DNA of 64,000 nucleotides from Alistipes sp. (GTDB lineage Bacteria > Bacteroidota > Bacteroidia > Bacteroidales > Rikenellaceae). The DNA lies in assembly GCA_017646625.1 (NCBI GenBank), contig JAGCMF010000001.1, forward strand, positions 32,895 to 96,894, given 5' to 3'. The translations under genes and the position numbers were made by a program. Shown in pieces: positions 8,932-17,517 of this stretch. A model generated the notes under the pieces. It was given only the letters and a program-made list of their open reading frames with translations. It was not told the origin of the DNA and did no database searches. How positions within the stretch are numbered: the stretch's first letter is position 1; every line of letters starts with the position of its first letter.

Positions 8932-9714
8932 ATGTTTTCAGAGCTTATATCATTGGACTGTTATAATACATTTCTCGTTGTCATGGCGGGCATAGCCCTT
9001 GTGGTATTCATCGCCCTCTACTTTGTTGAGGCGGGCTATGGCTATCTCTTCAACCCCAAGTTCGGCTTCCCAGTACCTAATAAGGTTGGCTGGGTGCTTA
9101 TGGAGTCTCCTGTATTCTTTGCCATGGCGGCGCTGTGGTGGATGTCGGACTATGCTGTTGAGGCGGCGCCGTTGGCCCTCTTCCTAATGTTCGAGTTACA
9201 CTACTTCCAGCGTTCTTTCCTCTTCCCAATGCTCATGCGAGGCAAGTCGAAGATGCCTGTGGGCATTGTGCTTATGGGTGCGGTGTTCAACACGTTGAAT
9301 GCTGTCATGCAGGGTGGTTGGATATTCTATTACGCCCCCGAAATGGGTTACTATGATGGCTGGATGTCGAAGCCTTTCTTCTACATCGGCGCTGCTGTCT
9401 TCCTCTTCGGTATGATTACTAACATTCATTCAGATTACGTCATACGCAACCTCCGTAAGCCTGGTGACACCAAGCACTACATCCCTATGGGTGGCATGTT
9501 CCGCTATGTGTCGTCGGCAAACTATTTCGGTGAGTTTATGGAGTGGGTGGGCTTCGCCATCGCCTCATGGTCGTGGGCGGGTGTGCTCTTCGCATGGTGG
9601 ACATTTGCCAACCTCGGACCACGTTCTGCATCGCTTTATAAGCGCTACGAGAGAGAGTTCGGTGAGGAGTTTACATCGCTAAAGCGTAAGCGTATAATAC
9701 CATTCATCTACTAA
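8932..9714 (+). CDS. Steroid 5-alpha-reductase family protein
   Basis: A 260-residue multi-helix membrane protein whose C-terminal half closely resembles the eukaryotic SRD5A family: NIHSDYVIRNLRKPGDTKHY, then IPMGGMFRYVSSANYFGE, then EWVGFAIASWSW and a closing IIPFIY. SRD5A enzymes use NADPH to reduce the delta-4 double bond of 3-oxo-delta-4 steroids to the 5-alpha (allo) form. Homologues in gut Bacteroidetes have been reported to reduce 3-oxo-delta-4 bile acids on the way to isoallolithocholic acid. Here it heads an operon with an Old Yellow Enzyme reductase 27 bases downstream and then a short-chain dehydrogenase. Fold assignment is secure; the bile acid or steroid substrate is inferred from the cluster. 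Confidence 0.9.
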   Translation: MFSELISLDCYNTFLVVMAGIALVVFIALYFVEAGYGYLFNPKFGFPVPNKVGWVLMESPVFFAMAALWWMSDYAVEAAPLALFLMFELHYFQRSFLFPMLMRGKSKMPVGIVLMGAVFNTLNAVMQGGWIFYYAPEMGYYDGWMSKPFFYIGAAVFLFGMITNIHSDYVIRNLRKPGDTKHYIPMGGMFRYVSSANYFGEFMEWVGFAIASWSWAGVLFAWWTFANLGPRSASLYKRYEREFGEEFTSLKRKRIIPFIY

Positions 9715-9741
9715 AGATATTAGTTAAAAAACTATATACTC

Positions 9742-10989
9742 ATGGAGAATAAGAAGAGACTCGAGGAGTCTAAATTGTTTACCCCCTATAAGCTTGGCAG
9801 TGTGGAGCTTCGCAATCGCGTGATTCGTTCTGCTGCCTTTGAGTCTATGGGTAAGGACTTCGGTCCTACACAGGCACTTAAGGACTACCACGTAAGCGTA
9901 GCAAAGGGTGGTGTAGGTATGACTACTGTTGCCTATGCCTCAATCAACCGTAGTGGTATATCGTTCAACAAGCAGCTATGGCTTCGTGACGAGATCGTGC
10001 CACAGTTGCGCGACCTCACTGACGCAGTGCACAAGGAGGGTGCTGCGGTTGGTATCCAGCTTGGCCACTGCGGTAACATGACACACTGGTCTACAGCGGG
10101 TAGCTTCCCAGTGTCGGCATCTAATGGCTTCAACCTCTACTCGCCAACCTTCCACCGCAGAATGAGTCGTAAGGAGATTATCGAGTTCGCCAAGGACTTC
10201 GGCAAGGCTGTGGAGACGGCATACAATGCAGGCTTCGACTCTGTGGAGGTACATGCTGGTCACGGATACCTCATCTCGCAGTTCCTCTCACCATATACCA
10301 ACCACCGTCGTGATGAGTATGGCGGCTCGCTTGAGAACCGTATGCGCTTCATGAACCACTGCCTTGAGGAGGTTGTTGAGGCTGCGCGTAAGCGAGGTAT
10401 GGGTGTGCTCGTTAAGCACAATATGGAGGATGGCTTCAAGCGTGGTATCCAGGTTCCAGAGTCTATAGAGATAGCGAAGCAGATAGAGTCATTCGGTGTT
10501 GATGGCATCGTTCTCTCATCTGGTTTCGTGTCGAAGGCCCCTATGGCTGTTATGCGTGGCCGCATCCCAACAAAGACTATGGGTTACTATATGGGTTGGA
10601 ACGAGTGGCTGCAGAAGATTGTGGTTACACTCTTCGGTCAGTGGCTTATCAAGCAGTATGACTTTGAGGAGTGCTACTTCTTGGAGAATGCGAAGAAGTT
10701 CCGAGCAGCATTGAAGGGTCCATTGGTATATGTAGGTGGTTTGGTGTCACGTGAGGGTATCGAGAAGGTCCTCGATGAGGGCTTCGAGCTTGTGCAGATG
10801 GCGCGTGCTCTTGTCAACGATCCAGCCTTTGTGAATAAGCTTAAGGAGGGTGATATGGCCACACGCAGCGGTTGCGACCATCGTGACTACTGCATGGCAC
10901 GTATGTACTCTGTAGATATGCAGTGCTGCCACAACTGTAAGGAGCCTATCCCAGAACGTTTGTGGCGCGAGATAAACAAGATTAAGTAG
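9742..10989 (+). CDS. Old Yellow Enzyme family NADH:flavin oxidoreductase (candidate 5-beta-reductase)
   Basis: A 415-residue FMN TIM-barrel enzyme. It opens LFTPYKLGSVELRNRVIRSA and carries HAGHGYLISQFLSPYTN, RRDEYGGSLENRMRF and the phosphate-binding VYVGGLVSREGI with LVQMARALVNDP. The C-terminus is Cys-rich (CDHRDYC, then CCHNC) but there is no following FAD/NAD(P) domain as in the ~670-residue BaiCD/BaiH enzymes, so it is a barrel-only form. In a three-gene cluster with a 5-alpha-reductase and an SDR the likely role is delta-4 (5-beta) or delta-6 reduction of steroid or bile acid rings; this is inference. Spacing to the next gene is 9 bases. Confidence 0.88.
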   Translation: MENKKRLEESKLFTPYKLGSVELRNRVIRSAAFESMGKDFGPTQALKDYHVSVAKGGVGMTTVAYASINRSGISFNKQLWLRDEIVPQLRDLTDAVHKEGAAVGIQLGHCGNMTHWSTAGSFPVSASNGFNLYSPTFHRRMSRKEIIEFAKDFGKAVETAYNAGFDSVEVHAGHGYLISQFLSPYTNHRRDEYGGSLENRMRFMNHCLEEVVEAARKRGMGVLVKHNMEDGFKRGIQVPESIEIAKQIESFGVDGIVLSSGFVSKAPMAVMRGRIPTKTMGYYMGWNEWLQKIVVTLFGQWLIKQYDFEECYFLENAKKFRAALKGPLVYVGGLVSREGIEKVLDEGFELVQMARALVNDPAFVNKLKEGDMATRSGCDHRDYCMARMYSVDMQCCHNCKEPIPERLWREINKIK

Positions 10990-10998
10990 TAGGAAGCT

Positions 10999-11814
10999 AT
11001 GTGTTTCAAGCGTAATAGGGGCGAGGTGCCACGCGGCTCGGCATGGGCATTGGTTACGGGTGCTGCCTTGGGTATTGGCCGTCAGTATGCCGAGAGACTC
11101 GCAGAGTTGGGCTATAATGTCTTGATGGTCGACATCCTCGAGTCTATTGCTACGGAGGCTGTTGCTGTTGCCGATAAGCACAAGGTGCAGTGCGAGAGCC
11201 TTGTTATGGATCTTGCGCGTCAGGAGGCGGCATATGAGCTACATAGCTGGACTGTGGAGAGAGGCTATATCTTTGATGTAGTGATAAATAATGCTGGTAT
11301 ATTCTCATTCTGCGACACACTCAACATGCCTGTCGAGAGGATGGAACGTATGCTTTTGCTTCACGACCTCACCTTGTCGTTGATGTGTAGACTCTATGGC
11401 GAGGATATGCGTAAGAGGGGTAAGGGTCACATCCTTAATATGTCGTCATACTCGATATGGATGCCCTTCCCAGGTCTCGCTACATATAGCGCAAGCAAGG
11501 CCTATGTAAAGAGTTTCACGCAGGCCTTCGCCAGGGAGCTCCGTAAGACGGGTGTCACCGTCACAGCGATATGTCCTGCGGGTATCGCTACGGACTTGTA
11601 TGGTCTGTCGAAGGGACTACAGCGTTTTGGCGTTAAGTGGGGTATACTCATGTCGCCACGCAGCTGTGCACGTCGTGGCATTAAGGCTATGTTCAAGGGC
11701 CGAAGTGTCGTGGTGCCTGACTGGTGGTTTAGACTCTTTATACCTATATGTAAATATTTGCCAGGCTTCATCATTCGCCCTCTGCGTAACTTCACGATGA
11801 AGTGGCAAAAATAG
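10999..11814 (+). CDS. Short-chain dehydrogenase/reductase (candidate hydroxysteroid dehydrogenase)
   Basis: A classical SDR of 271 residues. The nucleotide-binding motif TGAALGIG is at about residues 20-27, NNAG at about 97-100, and the catalytic Ser with YSASK lies at about 152-169. The tail is hydrophobic and basic (WFRLFIPICKYLPG), as in SDRs that associate with membranes. It sits 9 bases behind the OYE reductase in an operon headed by a steroid 5-alpha-reductase. A 3-alpha- or 3-beta-hydroxysteroid dehydrogenase acting on the 3-oxo group is therefore the natural hypothesis; stereochemistry and cofactor cannot be read from the sequence. The AsmA-like gene follows by 15 bases. Confidence 0.85.
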   Translation: MCFKRNRGEVPRGSAWALVTGAALGIGRQYAERLAELGYNVLMVDILESIATEAVAVADKHKVQCESLVMDLARQEAAYELHSWTVERGYIFDVVINNAGIFSFCDTLNMPVERMERMLLLHDLTLSLMCRLYGEDMRKRGKGHILNMSSYSIWMPFPGLATYSASKAYVKSFTQAFARELRKTGVTVTAICPAGIATDLYGLSKGLQRFGVKWGILMSPRSCARRGIKAMFKGRSVVVPDWWFRLFIPICKYLPGFIIRPLRNFTMKWQK

Positions 11815-11829
11815 TATTAATATTGTGTT

Positions 11830-14367
11830 ATGGATGGCCAGAAGCAGGATGTCGTAGTTGATGCTGCGACAGGTGAGACAAAAGATAAGCAGAAGAGGAG
11901 AGTGTGGTGGCGCATAGTGTTGTGGTCACTCCTCGGTCTCTTTGTGCTTCTGCTGTTGTGCCTCTCGGCTGTTGTGATATGGCTCGGTCCTATTGTTGAG
12001 AGCTATGTCGAGAAGCACGATAGGGAGCTTGTGGGTCGCAAGTTGTGCATGGATAACCTCTCTATCAAGCTCTTTGATGGTAGTGTTGCCGTGGACAATG
12101 TGGTGGTCTATGAGGCGGATGATGCCGATGAGTTTGTGCGCCTTGGTCGTGCGGAGGTGGAGGTTGCACTTGGCGACATCTTCGATAGCCATATCCATAT
12201 CACGCGTGTTGCTCTATCGACGCCTACTGTTGCTGTGCGCCAGGATGCCGAGAGTTTCAATTTCGACGACATGATGGTCTTCATCACCGAGGAGTATCTC
12301 GATGATGTTGAGGAGGATGTTGATGATAAAGCCTCGGAGTGGGTTGTTAGCATTGAGAATATATCTATTGATGGCGCCGTTGTGGACTACTACGACAGTG
12401 TCATAGATAAGCAGTGGTTGCTCTCGGAGGTTAATGTTGCTACGCCAGTGGTGCTTCTTGATGGTGGCAATACGCATGTAACTCTTGCTACGACGATTAA
12501 CCAGCAGGGTAGCCTTGCTGCGGCAATCGACGTAGACCTTGCGAGCCTCGACTTCAGGGTCGAGGGTGCTGTGGAGAACTTCGACATTTCGGAGACGCTG
12601 AACTACATAACCCCCTATGCTAATGTTAGCAAGGTTGAGGGTTTAACGGCGGTGGAGTGCCTGGTAGAGGGTAATATTGAGGATATCATGGCTATGACAA
12701 TCAGCGGAAGGCTCCATGTCGATAATCTGCTTATTGAGGATGGTCGTGGCGAGAAGGTCTTTAGTGCCGAGCTATTGGAGGCTACACCCCAGGCGGTGAA
12801 TATAGCCGATGATAGCTATACGTTAAACACTTTGATTATTGATGGTTACGCCTCACGCTTTGTGCTTAATGGCGATGGTAGCACCAACTTCTCGGATCTC
12901 ATATATAGCGATCCAGAGGTCAGCATAGAGACTACTGCCGAGTCGTTGGGTGACGATATGTACGACGTCAAGGAACGTGTGACACTTACCACCGAGGATA
13001 GTGTTGCGCCATTGCGTAATGTGAGGTTGTATATCGACACTCTTAAGCTCTCGCATGGTGATTTCTATTTTGCTGACCACACCATGCACGAGCCCTTTGA
13101 GTATAGACTGCGCGATATCGCCATCGACAGCCGTAACTTCAACTTTATGGGCACAAACATCATCTCCGTGCGTGCCAAGCTACCGAAGCAGGGCTCTGCG
13201 CTGTTCCGCTGGGAGGGCTCCATGTCGGACTTCTACAACCAGAGTCTCCTTGCTGCCCTCACGAATGTAGACATGGAGGGTCTCTCGACATATGTTGAGC
13301 ACTATACGGCCTTCCCTATAGAGTCTGGTAACATGACCTTTAGAAGCCAGAATGTGGTCTCTAATGGCGAGTTGAGTGGTGTAAACCAACTCGGTACATA
13401 CAACTTTGTTGTCGGCAAGAGGGATAAGAGCCTCGATGCGGAGTATAACATACCTCTTAAGTTGGGCGTATACTTGCTAACGGATAAGGATGACCATATA
13501 GATGTGGACCTCCCTATCACAGGAAATATAGACTCTCCGGAGTTCTCATTCCGTAAGGTGCTGTGGAGAGCTTTGGGTAACTTGCTGCTTAAGGTTGCTG
13601 CTACACCTTTTTCGTGGATGAGTGCCGACAAGCAGGATACCTTCCGTAAGATAGATATCGATTTGTTGGTGTCGGGATTGAGCTCGGAGCATTATGCGCG
13701 CCTCGATGCTATGGCCGAGGCACTCAAGCAGGACTCATCTCTCAAGGTGCGTCTCACGCAGCGCATAAACTATTCGCGTGCCGTGCAGCGCATCGCCGAC
13801 CGCAACCTAAAGATAGCATACTACAATGCCACCGAGGGTAGCGAGAAGGGTTACCTCGATATGCTCGACTTCTCGAAGATTGATGATATGAAGCTCTCGG
13901 GACGCGCTGTCTCTGACTTTGCCGACTCACTACTCAGAGCCCGAGGCATTGAGCCATCACATATGTCTATCAAGGCCAAGGCTATGAGCCTCTATGGCGG
14001 TATGGTCGATGGCCAGCTCAAGTCACTCATGACCTTCCGCAATAACATCATCGCCAACTACATCGCCTTCCAGCATGCCGATATCCCTGCTGGTGCATTT
14101 ATGATTAGTGATGTGGTGCTTGAGGATACGAGGGGTTACGCGGGTAAGGATGGCTATGGTGTGACACTTATCATTGACGACGAGGAGGTTGAGATGGAGG
14201 ATGCCGCTGCCGAGGAGGATGCCACGGAGGAGGATGATGACTTTGGATTTGTGGAGGATGAAAATTCTGCAACACAGGACAATAATATGGAGAATATGGC
14301 GTTTGAGGGTGAGCCTGTGGGTGTAGAGTACCCTGCGGATGCAACAGAAGAGAATACTAAAGAGTAG
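11830..14367 (+). CDS. AsmA-like / DUF748 envelope protein
   Basis: An 845-residue protein with a cytoplasmic N-terminus of about 25 residues, one transmembrane helix at about 27-52 (RIVLWSLLGLFVLLLLCLSA), a long periplasmic part of repeated beta-rich segments typical of DUF748/AsmA, and a highly acidic tail from about residue 775. Proteins of the AsmA/TamB superfamily form long grooves thought to carry lipids between membranes. It follows the SDR by 15 bases and may be transcribed with the steroid cluster or be a separate housekeeping gene. A link to steroid handling would be speculative. Confidence 0.75.
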   Translation: MDGQKQDVVVDAATGETKDKQKRRVWWRIVLWSLLGLFVLLLLCLSAVVIWLGPIVESYVEKHDRELVGRKLCMDNLSIKLFDGSVAVDNVVVYEADDADEFVRLGRAEVEVALGDIFDSHIHITRVALSTPTVAVRQDAESFNFDDMMVFITEEYLDDVEEDVDDKASEWVVSIENISIDGAVVDYYDSVIDKQWLLSEVNVATPVVLLDGGNTHVTLATTINQQGSLAAAIDVDLASLDFRVEGAVENFDISETLNYITPYANVSKVEGLTAVECLVEGNIEDIMAMTISGRLHVDNLLIEDGRGEKVFSAELLEATPQAVNIADDSYTLNTLIIDGYASRFVLNGDGSTNFSDLIYSDPEVSIETTAESLGDDMYDVKERVTLTTEDSVAPLRNVRLYIDTLKLSHGDFYFADHTMHEPFEYRLRDIAIDSRNFNFMGTNIISVRAKLPKQGSALFRWEGSMSDFYNQSLLAALTNVDMEGLSTYVEHYTAFPIESGNMTFRSQNVVSNGELSGVNQLGTYNFVVGKRDKSLDAEYNIPLKLGVYLLTDKDDHIDVDLPITGNIDSPEFSFRKVLWRALGNLLLKVAATPFSWMSADKQDTFRKIDIDLLVSGLSSEHYARLDAMAEALKQDSSLKVRLTQRINYSRAVQRIADRNLKIAYYNATEGSEKGYLDMLDFSKIDDMKLSGRAVSDFADSLLRARGIEPSHMSIKAKAMSLYGGMVDGQLKSLMTFRNNIIANYIAFQHADIPAGAFMISDVVLEDTRGYAGKDGYGVTLIIDDEEVEMEDAAAEEDATEEDDDFGFVEDENSATQDNNMENMAFEGEPVGVEYPADATEENTKE

Positions 14368-14390
14368 ATTATATAACTTATTATTTTAAA

Positions 14391-15395
14391 ATGATGAAAA
14401 GAGTATTTACTATTGCAGCTATTGCTGCAGCTCTAGCCACAACATCTTGTGGTAGCAGCAAGTCAAACGGTCTCGACTCGATGTCGTATACCATCGGTGC
14501 TGACCTTGGTATGAACCTTAACTTTGGCATGTCGGATCTCGGCCTTAACGACGATATCGTTGTGGCTAACGTTCTCGACTTCTACGTTAACGGTGATGCC
14601 GAGGGTGAGGAGATAATGGAGCTTCGTAGCCGTATGATGGAGTTCCAGTACACACGCTTCATGCCTTATATGAATGCAAAGCGCCAGCGTGACTTTATCC
14701 AGACAGACTGCCCTGATACATTGCCAGCCCTCCCAGAGCTCTACGATGAGGAGGTGTTCACACGCGATGGCGTATCGGAGATTATCGGTAAGAATTTCGG
14801 TGGCTGGATTAAGAGCATCGACGCAGTTCTCGACTTGGAGGATGTTGAGCTCGGTATGCGTGATGCTCTCCGTTTGGAGGATATCGCACATGTAGACTCG
14901 TTGATGCTTCTCACACAGGAGCAGATGCGCACCGTGTTGAACAACTACACTGCAAGAAAGCAGGAGGAGGCACGTCTCGAGAGAGAGAAGCTTATGCAGG
15001 AGAACGCCGAGGCTTCAGCTGCATGGTTGGCAGAGGTAGAGCAGATGGATGGTGTTCAGAAGAGTGAGTCAGGTCTCTTGTATCGCATCGACCGTGAGGG
15101 TGATGGTGCGCAGCCAGCTAACGACACAGATGTTGTTACTGTAAACTACGAGGGTAAGGTTCAGGATGGCACTGTCTTCGATTCAAGCTACGAGAGAGGC
15201 GAGCCAACATCATTCCCTCTTAACCGTGTTATTGCTGGTTGGACAGAGGGTCTTAAGTATGTGAAGGTTGGTGGTCAGATTACACTCTGGATTCCTGCAG
15301 AGCTTGCTTACGGCGAGAATGGTTCAGGTGCAATCATCGGCCCTAACCAGGCGTTGGAGTTCAAGGTTGAGCTTCTCGAGATTAATGCAGAGTAA
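14391..15395 (+). CDS. FKBP-type peptidyl-prolyl isomerase, lipoprotein
   Basis: A 334-residue protein with a lipoprotein signal ending TTSC at about residue 20, an FkpA/Mip-like helical dimerisation region (about 25-210, including a charged helix rich in Glu, Arg and Lys) and a C-terminal FKBP domain (about 225-333). Domain markers are VTVNYEGKVQDGTVFDSSYE, then VIAGWTEGLKYVKVGG and IPAELAYGENGSGAIIGPN. It would assist folding of exported proteins in the periplasm. It lies 23 bases after the AsmA-like gene and a hairpin terminator follows. Confidence 0.9.
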   Translation: MMKRVFTIAAIAAALATTSCGSSKSNGLDSMSYTIGADLGMNLNFGMSDLGLNDDIVVANVLDFYVNGDAEGEEIMELRSRMMEFQYTRFMPYMNAKRQRDFIQTDCPDTLPALPELYDEEVFTRDGVSEIIGKNFGGWIKSIDAVLDLEDVELGMRDALRLEDIAHVDSLMLLTQEQMRTVLNNYTARKQEEARLEREKLMQENAEASAAWLAEVEQMDGVQKSESGLLYRIDREGDGAQPANDTDVVTVNYEGKVQDGTVFDSSYERGEPTSFPLNRVIAGWTEGLKYVKVGGQITLWIPAELAYGENGSGAIIGPNQALEFKVELLEINAE

Positions 15396-15429
15396 TAACG
15401 AGGTGTTATAGACTATACTCTATACCTAT

Positions 15430-15465
15430 GGGGGTATGTTCATCGTGATGGGCATACCTCTTTTT
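15430..15465 (+). terminator. Rho-independent terminator after the FKBP gene
   Basis: GGGGTATG pairs with CATACCTC across a short loop and is followed by TTTTT. It closes the operon that began at the 5-alpha-reductase. Confidence 0.75.
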
Positions 15466-15552
15466 CTTGTATCTTGTCTCTATGCTATTTGGTTTATAGG
15501 GCGAAATATTGAAATGTTTGTTGGCATATATGGTGTTATACTACTTTTTTAC

Positions 15553-15560
15553 TATCTTTG
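15553..15560 (+). promoter_or_regulatory. -7 promoter box for the AspT-family transporter
   Basis: TATCTTTG lies 52 bases before the start codon at 15613. No TTTG is seen at the -33 distance. Confidence 0.5.
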
Positions 15561-15612
15561 TCGCCGATTAGTGTAGTAAAACTTTTATCAATAACCCAAT
15601 ACTTTATTATTT

Positions 15613-17325
15613 ATGAACTTGGACTGGTTGAAAGTTGTTGTATGTGGTAGTGGTGACCCTGCCCACCCATCAATAGCTCACACGGTATTTGTTCTTGCTG
15701 CGGTGATTGCCTCGGGTATAGCCTTAAGCAGAATAAAGATTAAGGGCATATCACTCGGTATGACGTGGATACTATTTACCGGTATTGCCTTTGGTCACTT
15801 CCTTGATTCGGGTACTATACACCCCGATACCCTGCACTTCATCAAGGAGTTTGGACTCATCCTCTTCGTATTCTTCATCGGTTTGCAGGTGGGTCCTGGT
15901 TTCTTCTCATCACTTAAGAGTGGTGGTCTGAAACTCATTAGCCTTGCGGCACTCGTCATTCTTCTGGGTGTTGTGACTACATATGTCATTCACCTTATTA
16001 CGGGCGAGCCACTACCTACCATGGTGGGTGTGCTCTCGGGTGCTGTTACTAATACTCCAGGTCTTGGTGCTGCGCAGCAGGCGTTCCAGGACTCTGCTGA
16101 CCCCGCTATGGTAGATCAACTTGGCGATAGCATCTCGTTGGGTTATGCCGTGGCCTACCCATTGGGTGTTATAGGCATCATCATGACGATGATCTTCATG
16201 CGCTACGTCCTTCGCGTAGACTTTAAGCGCGAGGATGAGGGCTTGGCGGCAATGAGCAACGAGACAAACCTGCCACACCGCTACTCTGTGGAGTTTACAA
16301 ACGAGATGCTTGAGGGTAAGACCATCGCCATTGCGCATATGCTCATCAATCGTCAGTTTGTCGTGTCGCGTATCATGCGTAAGTCTGGCGAGATTGTCAT
16401 GGCCGATGGTAACTCACAACTATCTGTTGGTGACCGTCTGCGCATCATATGTACGGAGGAGGATAGCGAGGCTATTCTCGCATTCTTCGGTAAGCCTGTT
16501 GAGATGACGGCAGATGATTGGGGTGCTACGGCTATGCAGTCTACACCTCTTGTGTCACGACGCATCCTCATCACACGTGAGGAGATCAACGGTAAGAAGT
16601 TCTCTGACTTGCGCCTCCGCACGCGCTATGGTATCAATATCACACGTGTTCACCGTGCCGGTGTCGACCTCATCCCATATCAGGGTATGGAGTTGCAGGT
16701 GGGCGATAAGGTTATGGTCGTAGGTCCCGAGGCTGCTGTTTCACAGGCAGAGAAGGTGCTCGGCAACTCACTCAAGAAGCTTGATCACCCAAATCTCCTT
16801 CCCGTATTTATCGGTATTGCCCTTGGTGTGTTGCTCGGCTCGTTGCCTTTGATGAACATCCCACAGCCTGTGAAGCTCGGCTTGGCGGGTGGTCCTCTTA
16901 TCATCGCCATCCTTCTCGGTCGCTTTGGCCCTCACTTCCACCTTGTTACCTATACCACTATGAGTGCTAACCTCATGCTCCGCGAGATTGGTCTTGCCAT
17001 GTTCTTGGCAGCGGTAGGTATTGGCGCCGGTGATGGCTTTATAGATGCTATCGTTGGTGGTGGTTATAAGTGGATTGGCTATGGTGTCATCATCACCGTG
17101 TTGCCACTCGTCATCGTGGCACTCATCGCACGCCTACGCTTCAAACTCAACTATTACACTCTGATGGGTCTTATGGCGGGTTCTATGACAGATCCCCCAG
17201 CCCTCGGCTTTGCCAGCACATCTGCAGGTAACGATATGCCAGCGGTAGGCTATGCTACGGTATATCCTGTTGTTATGTTCCTACGTGTGCTCACGGCGCA
17301 GCTGTTGATGCTGATGGCTTTATAG
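15613..17325 (+). CDS. AspT/YidE-type putative antiporter with two RCK_C domains
   Basis: A 570-residue membrane protein of the aspartate-alanine exchanger (AAE) family. It has two halves of about five helices each, with the duplicated family motifs GAVTNTPGLGAAQQA near residue 145 and AGSMTDPPALGFAS near residue 526. Two TrkA-C/RCK_C regulatory domains lie between them at about 210-290 and 300-380. The family exchanges dicarboxylic amino acids or other anions; the substrate here is unknown. It is monocistronic, with its own promoter and a family C repeat plus hairpin H behind it. Confidence 0.85.
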   Translation: MNLDWLKVVVCGSGDPAHPSIAHTVFVLAAVIASGIALSRIKIKGISLGMTWILFTGIAFGHFLDSGTIHPDTLHFIKEFGLILFVFFIGLQVGPGFFSSLKSGGLKLISLAALVILLGVVTTYVIHLITGEPLPTMVGVLSGAVTNTPGLGAAQQAFQDSADPAMVDQLGDSISLGYAVAYPLGVIGIIMTMIFMRYVLRVDFKREDEGLAAMSNETNLPHRYSVEFTNEMLEGKTIAIAHMLINRQFVVSRIMRKSGEIVMADGNSQLSVGDRLRIICTEEDSEAILAFFGKPVEMTADDWGATAMQSTPLVSRRILITREEINGKKFSDLRLRTRYGINITRVHRAGVDLIPYQGMELQVGDKVMVVGPEAAVSQAEKVLGNSLKKLDHPNLLPVFIGIALGVLLGSLPLMNIPQPVKLGLAGGPLIIAILLGRFGPHFHLVTYTTMSANLMLREIGLAMFLAAVGIGAGDGFIDAIVGGGYKWIGYGVIITVLPLVIVALIARLRFKLNYYTLMGLMAGSMTDPPALGFASTSAGNDMPAVGYATVYPVVMFLRVLTAQLLMLMAL

Positions 17326-17343
17326 CTTTGCACAAAATTAAAA

Positions 17344-17463
17344 GAGAGTGAATAAAAAGTGTATTTTGTCGTTACGCTTGCCCTCAAAATCCTCATTTAC
17401 GCCAAGTAAACTGCGGTTTTTCGGTCTTCGCAAGCCTAAAACTACATCTTTTTATTCACTCTC
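17344..17463 (+). repeat. Family C palindromic repeat, copy 2
   Basis: The ends GAGAGTGAATAAAAAG (17344-17359) and CTTTTTATTCACTCTC (17448-17463) are a perfect 16-bp inverted repeat. The interior matches copy 1 with few changes. It begins 18 bases after the transporter stop, and hairpin H follows 10 bases later as in copy 1. Confidence 0.85.
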
Positions 17464-17473
17464 CCAACATATG

Positions 17474-17507
17474 AAGGGCTGACTAAAAACTTTTTAGTCA
17501 GCCCCTT
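17474..17507 (+). terminator. Hairpin H, copy 2 (terminator-like)
   Basis: AAGGGCTGACTAA and TTAGTCAGCCCCTT form a strong stem followed by TTCTTTTC. It lies between the convergent transporter and htpG genes and could stop both transcripts. Confidence 0.75.
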
Positions 17508-17517
17508 TCTTTTCAGC

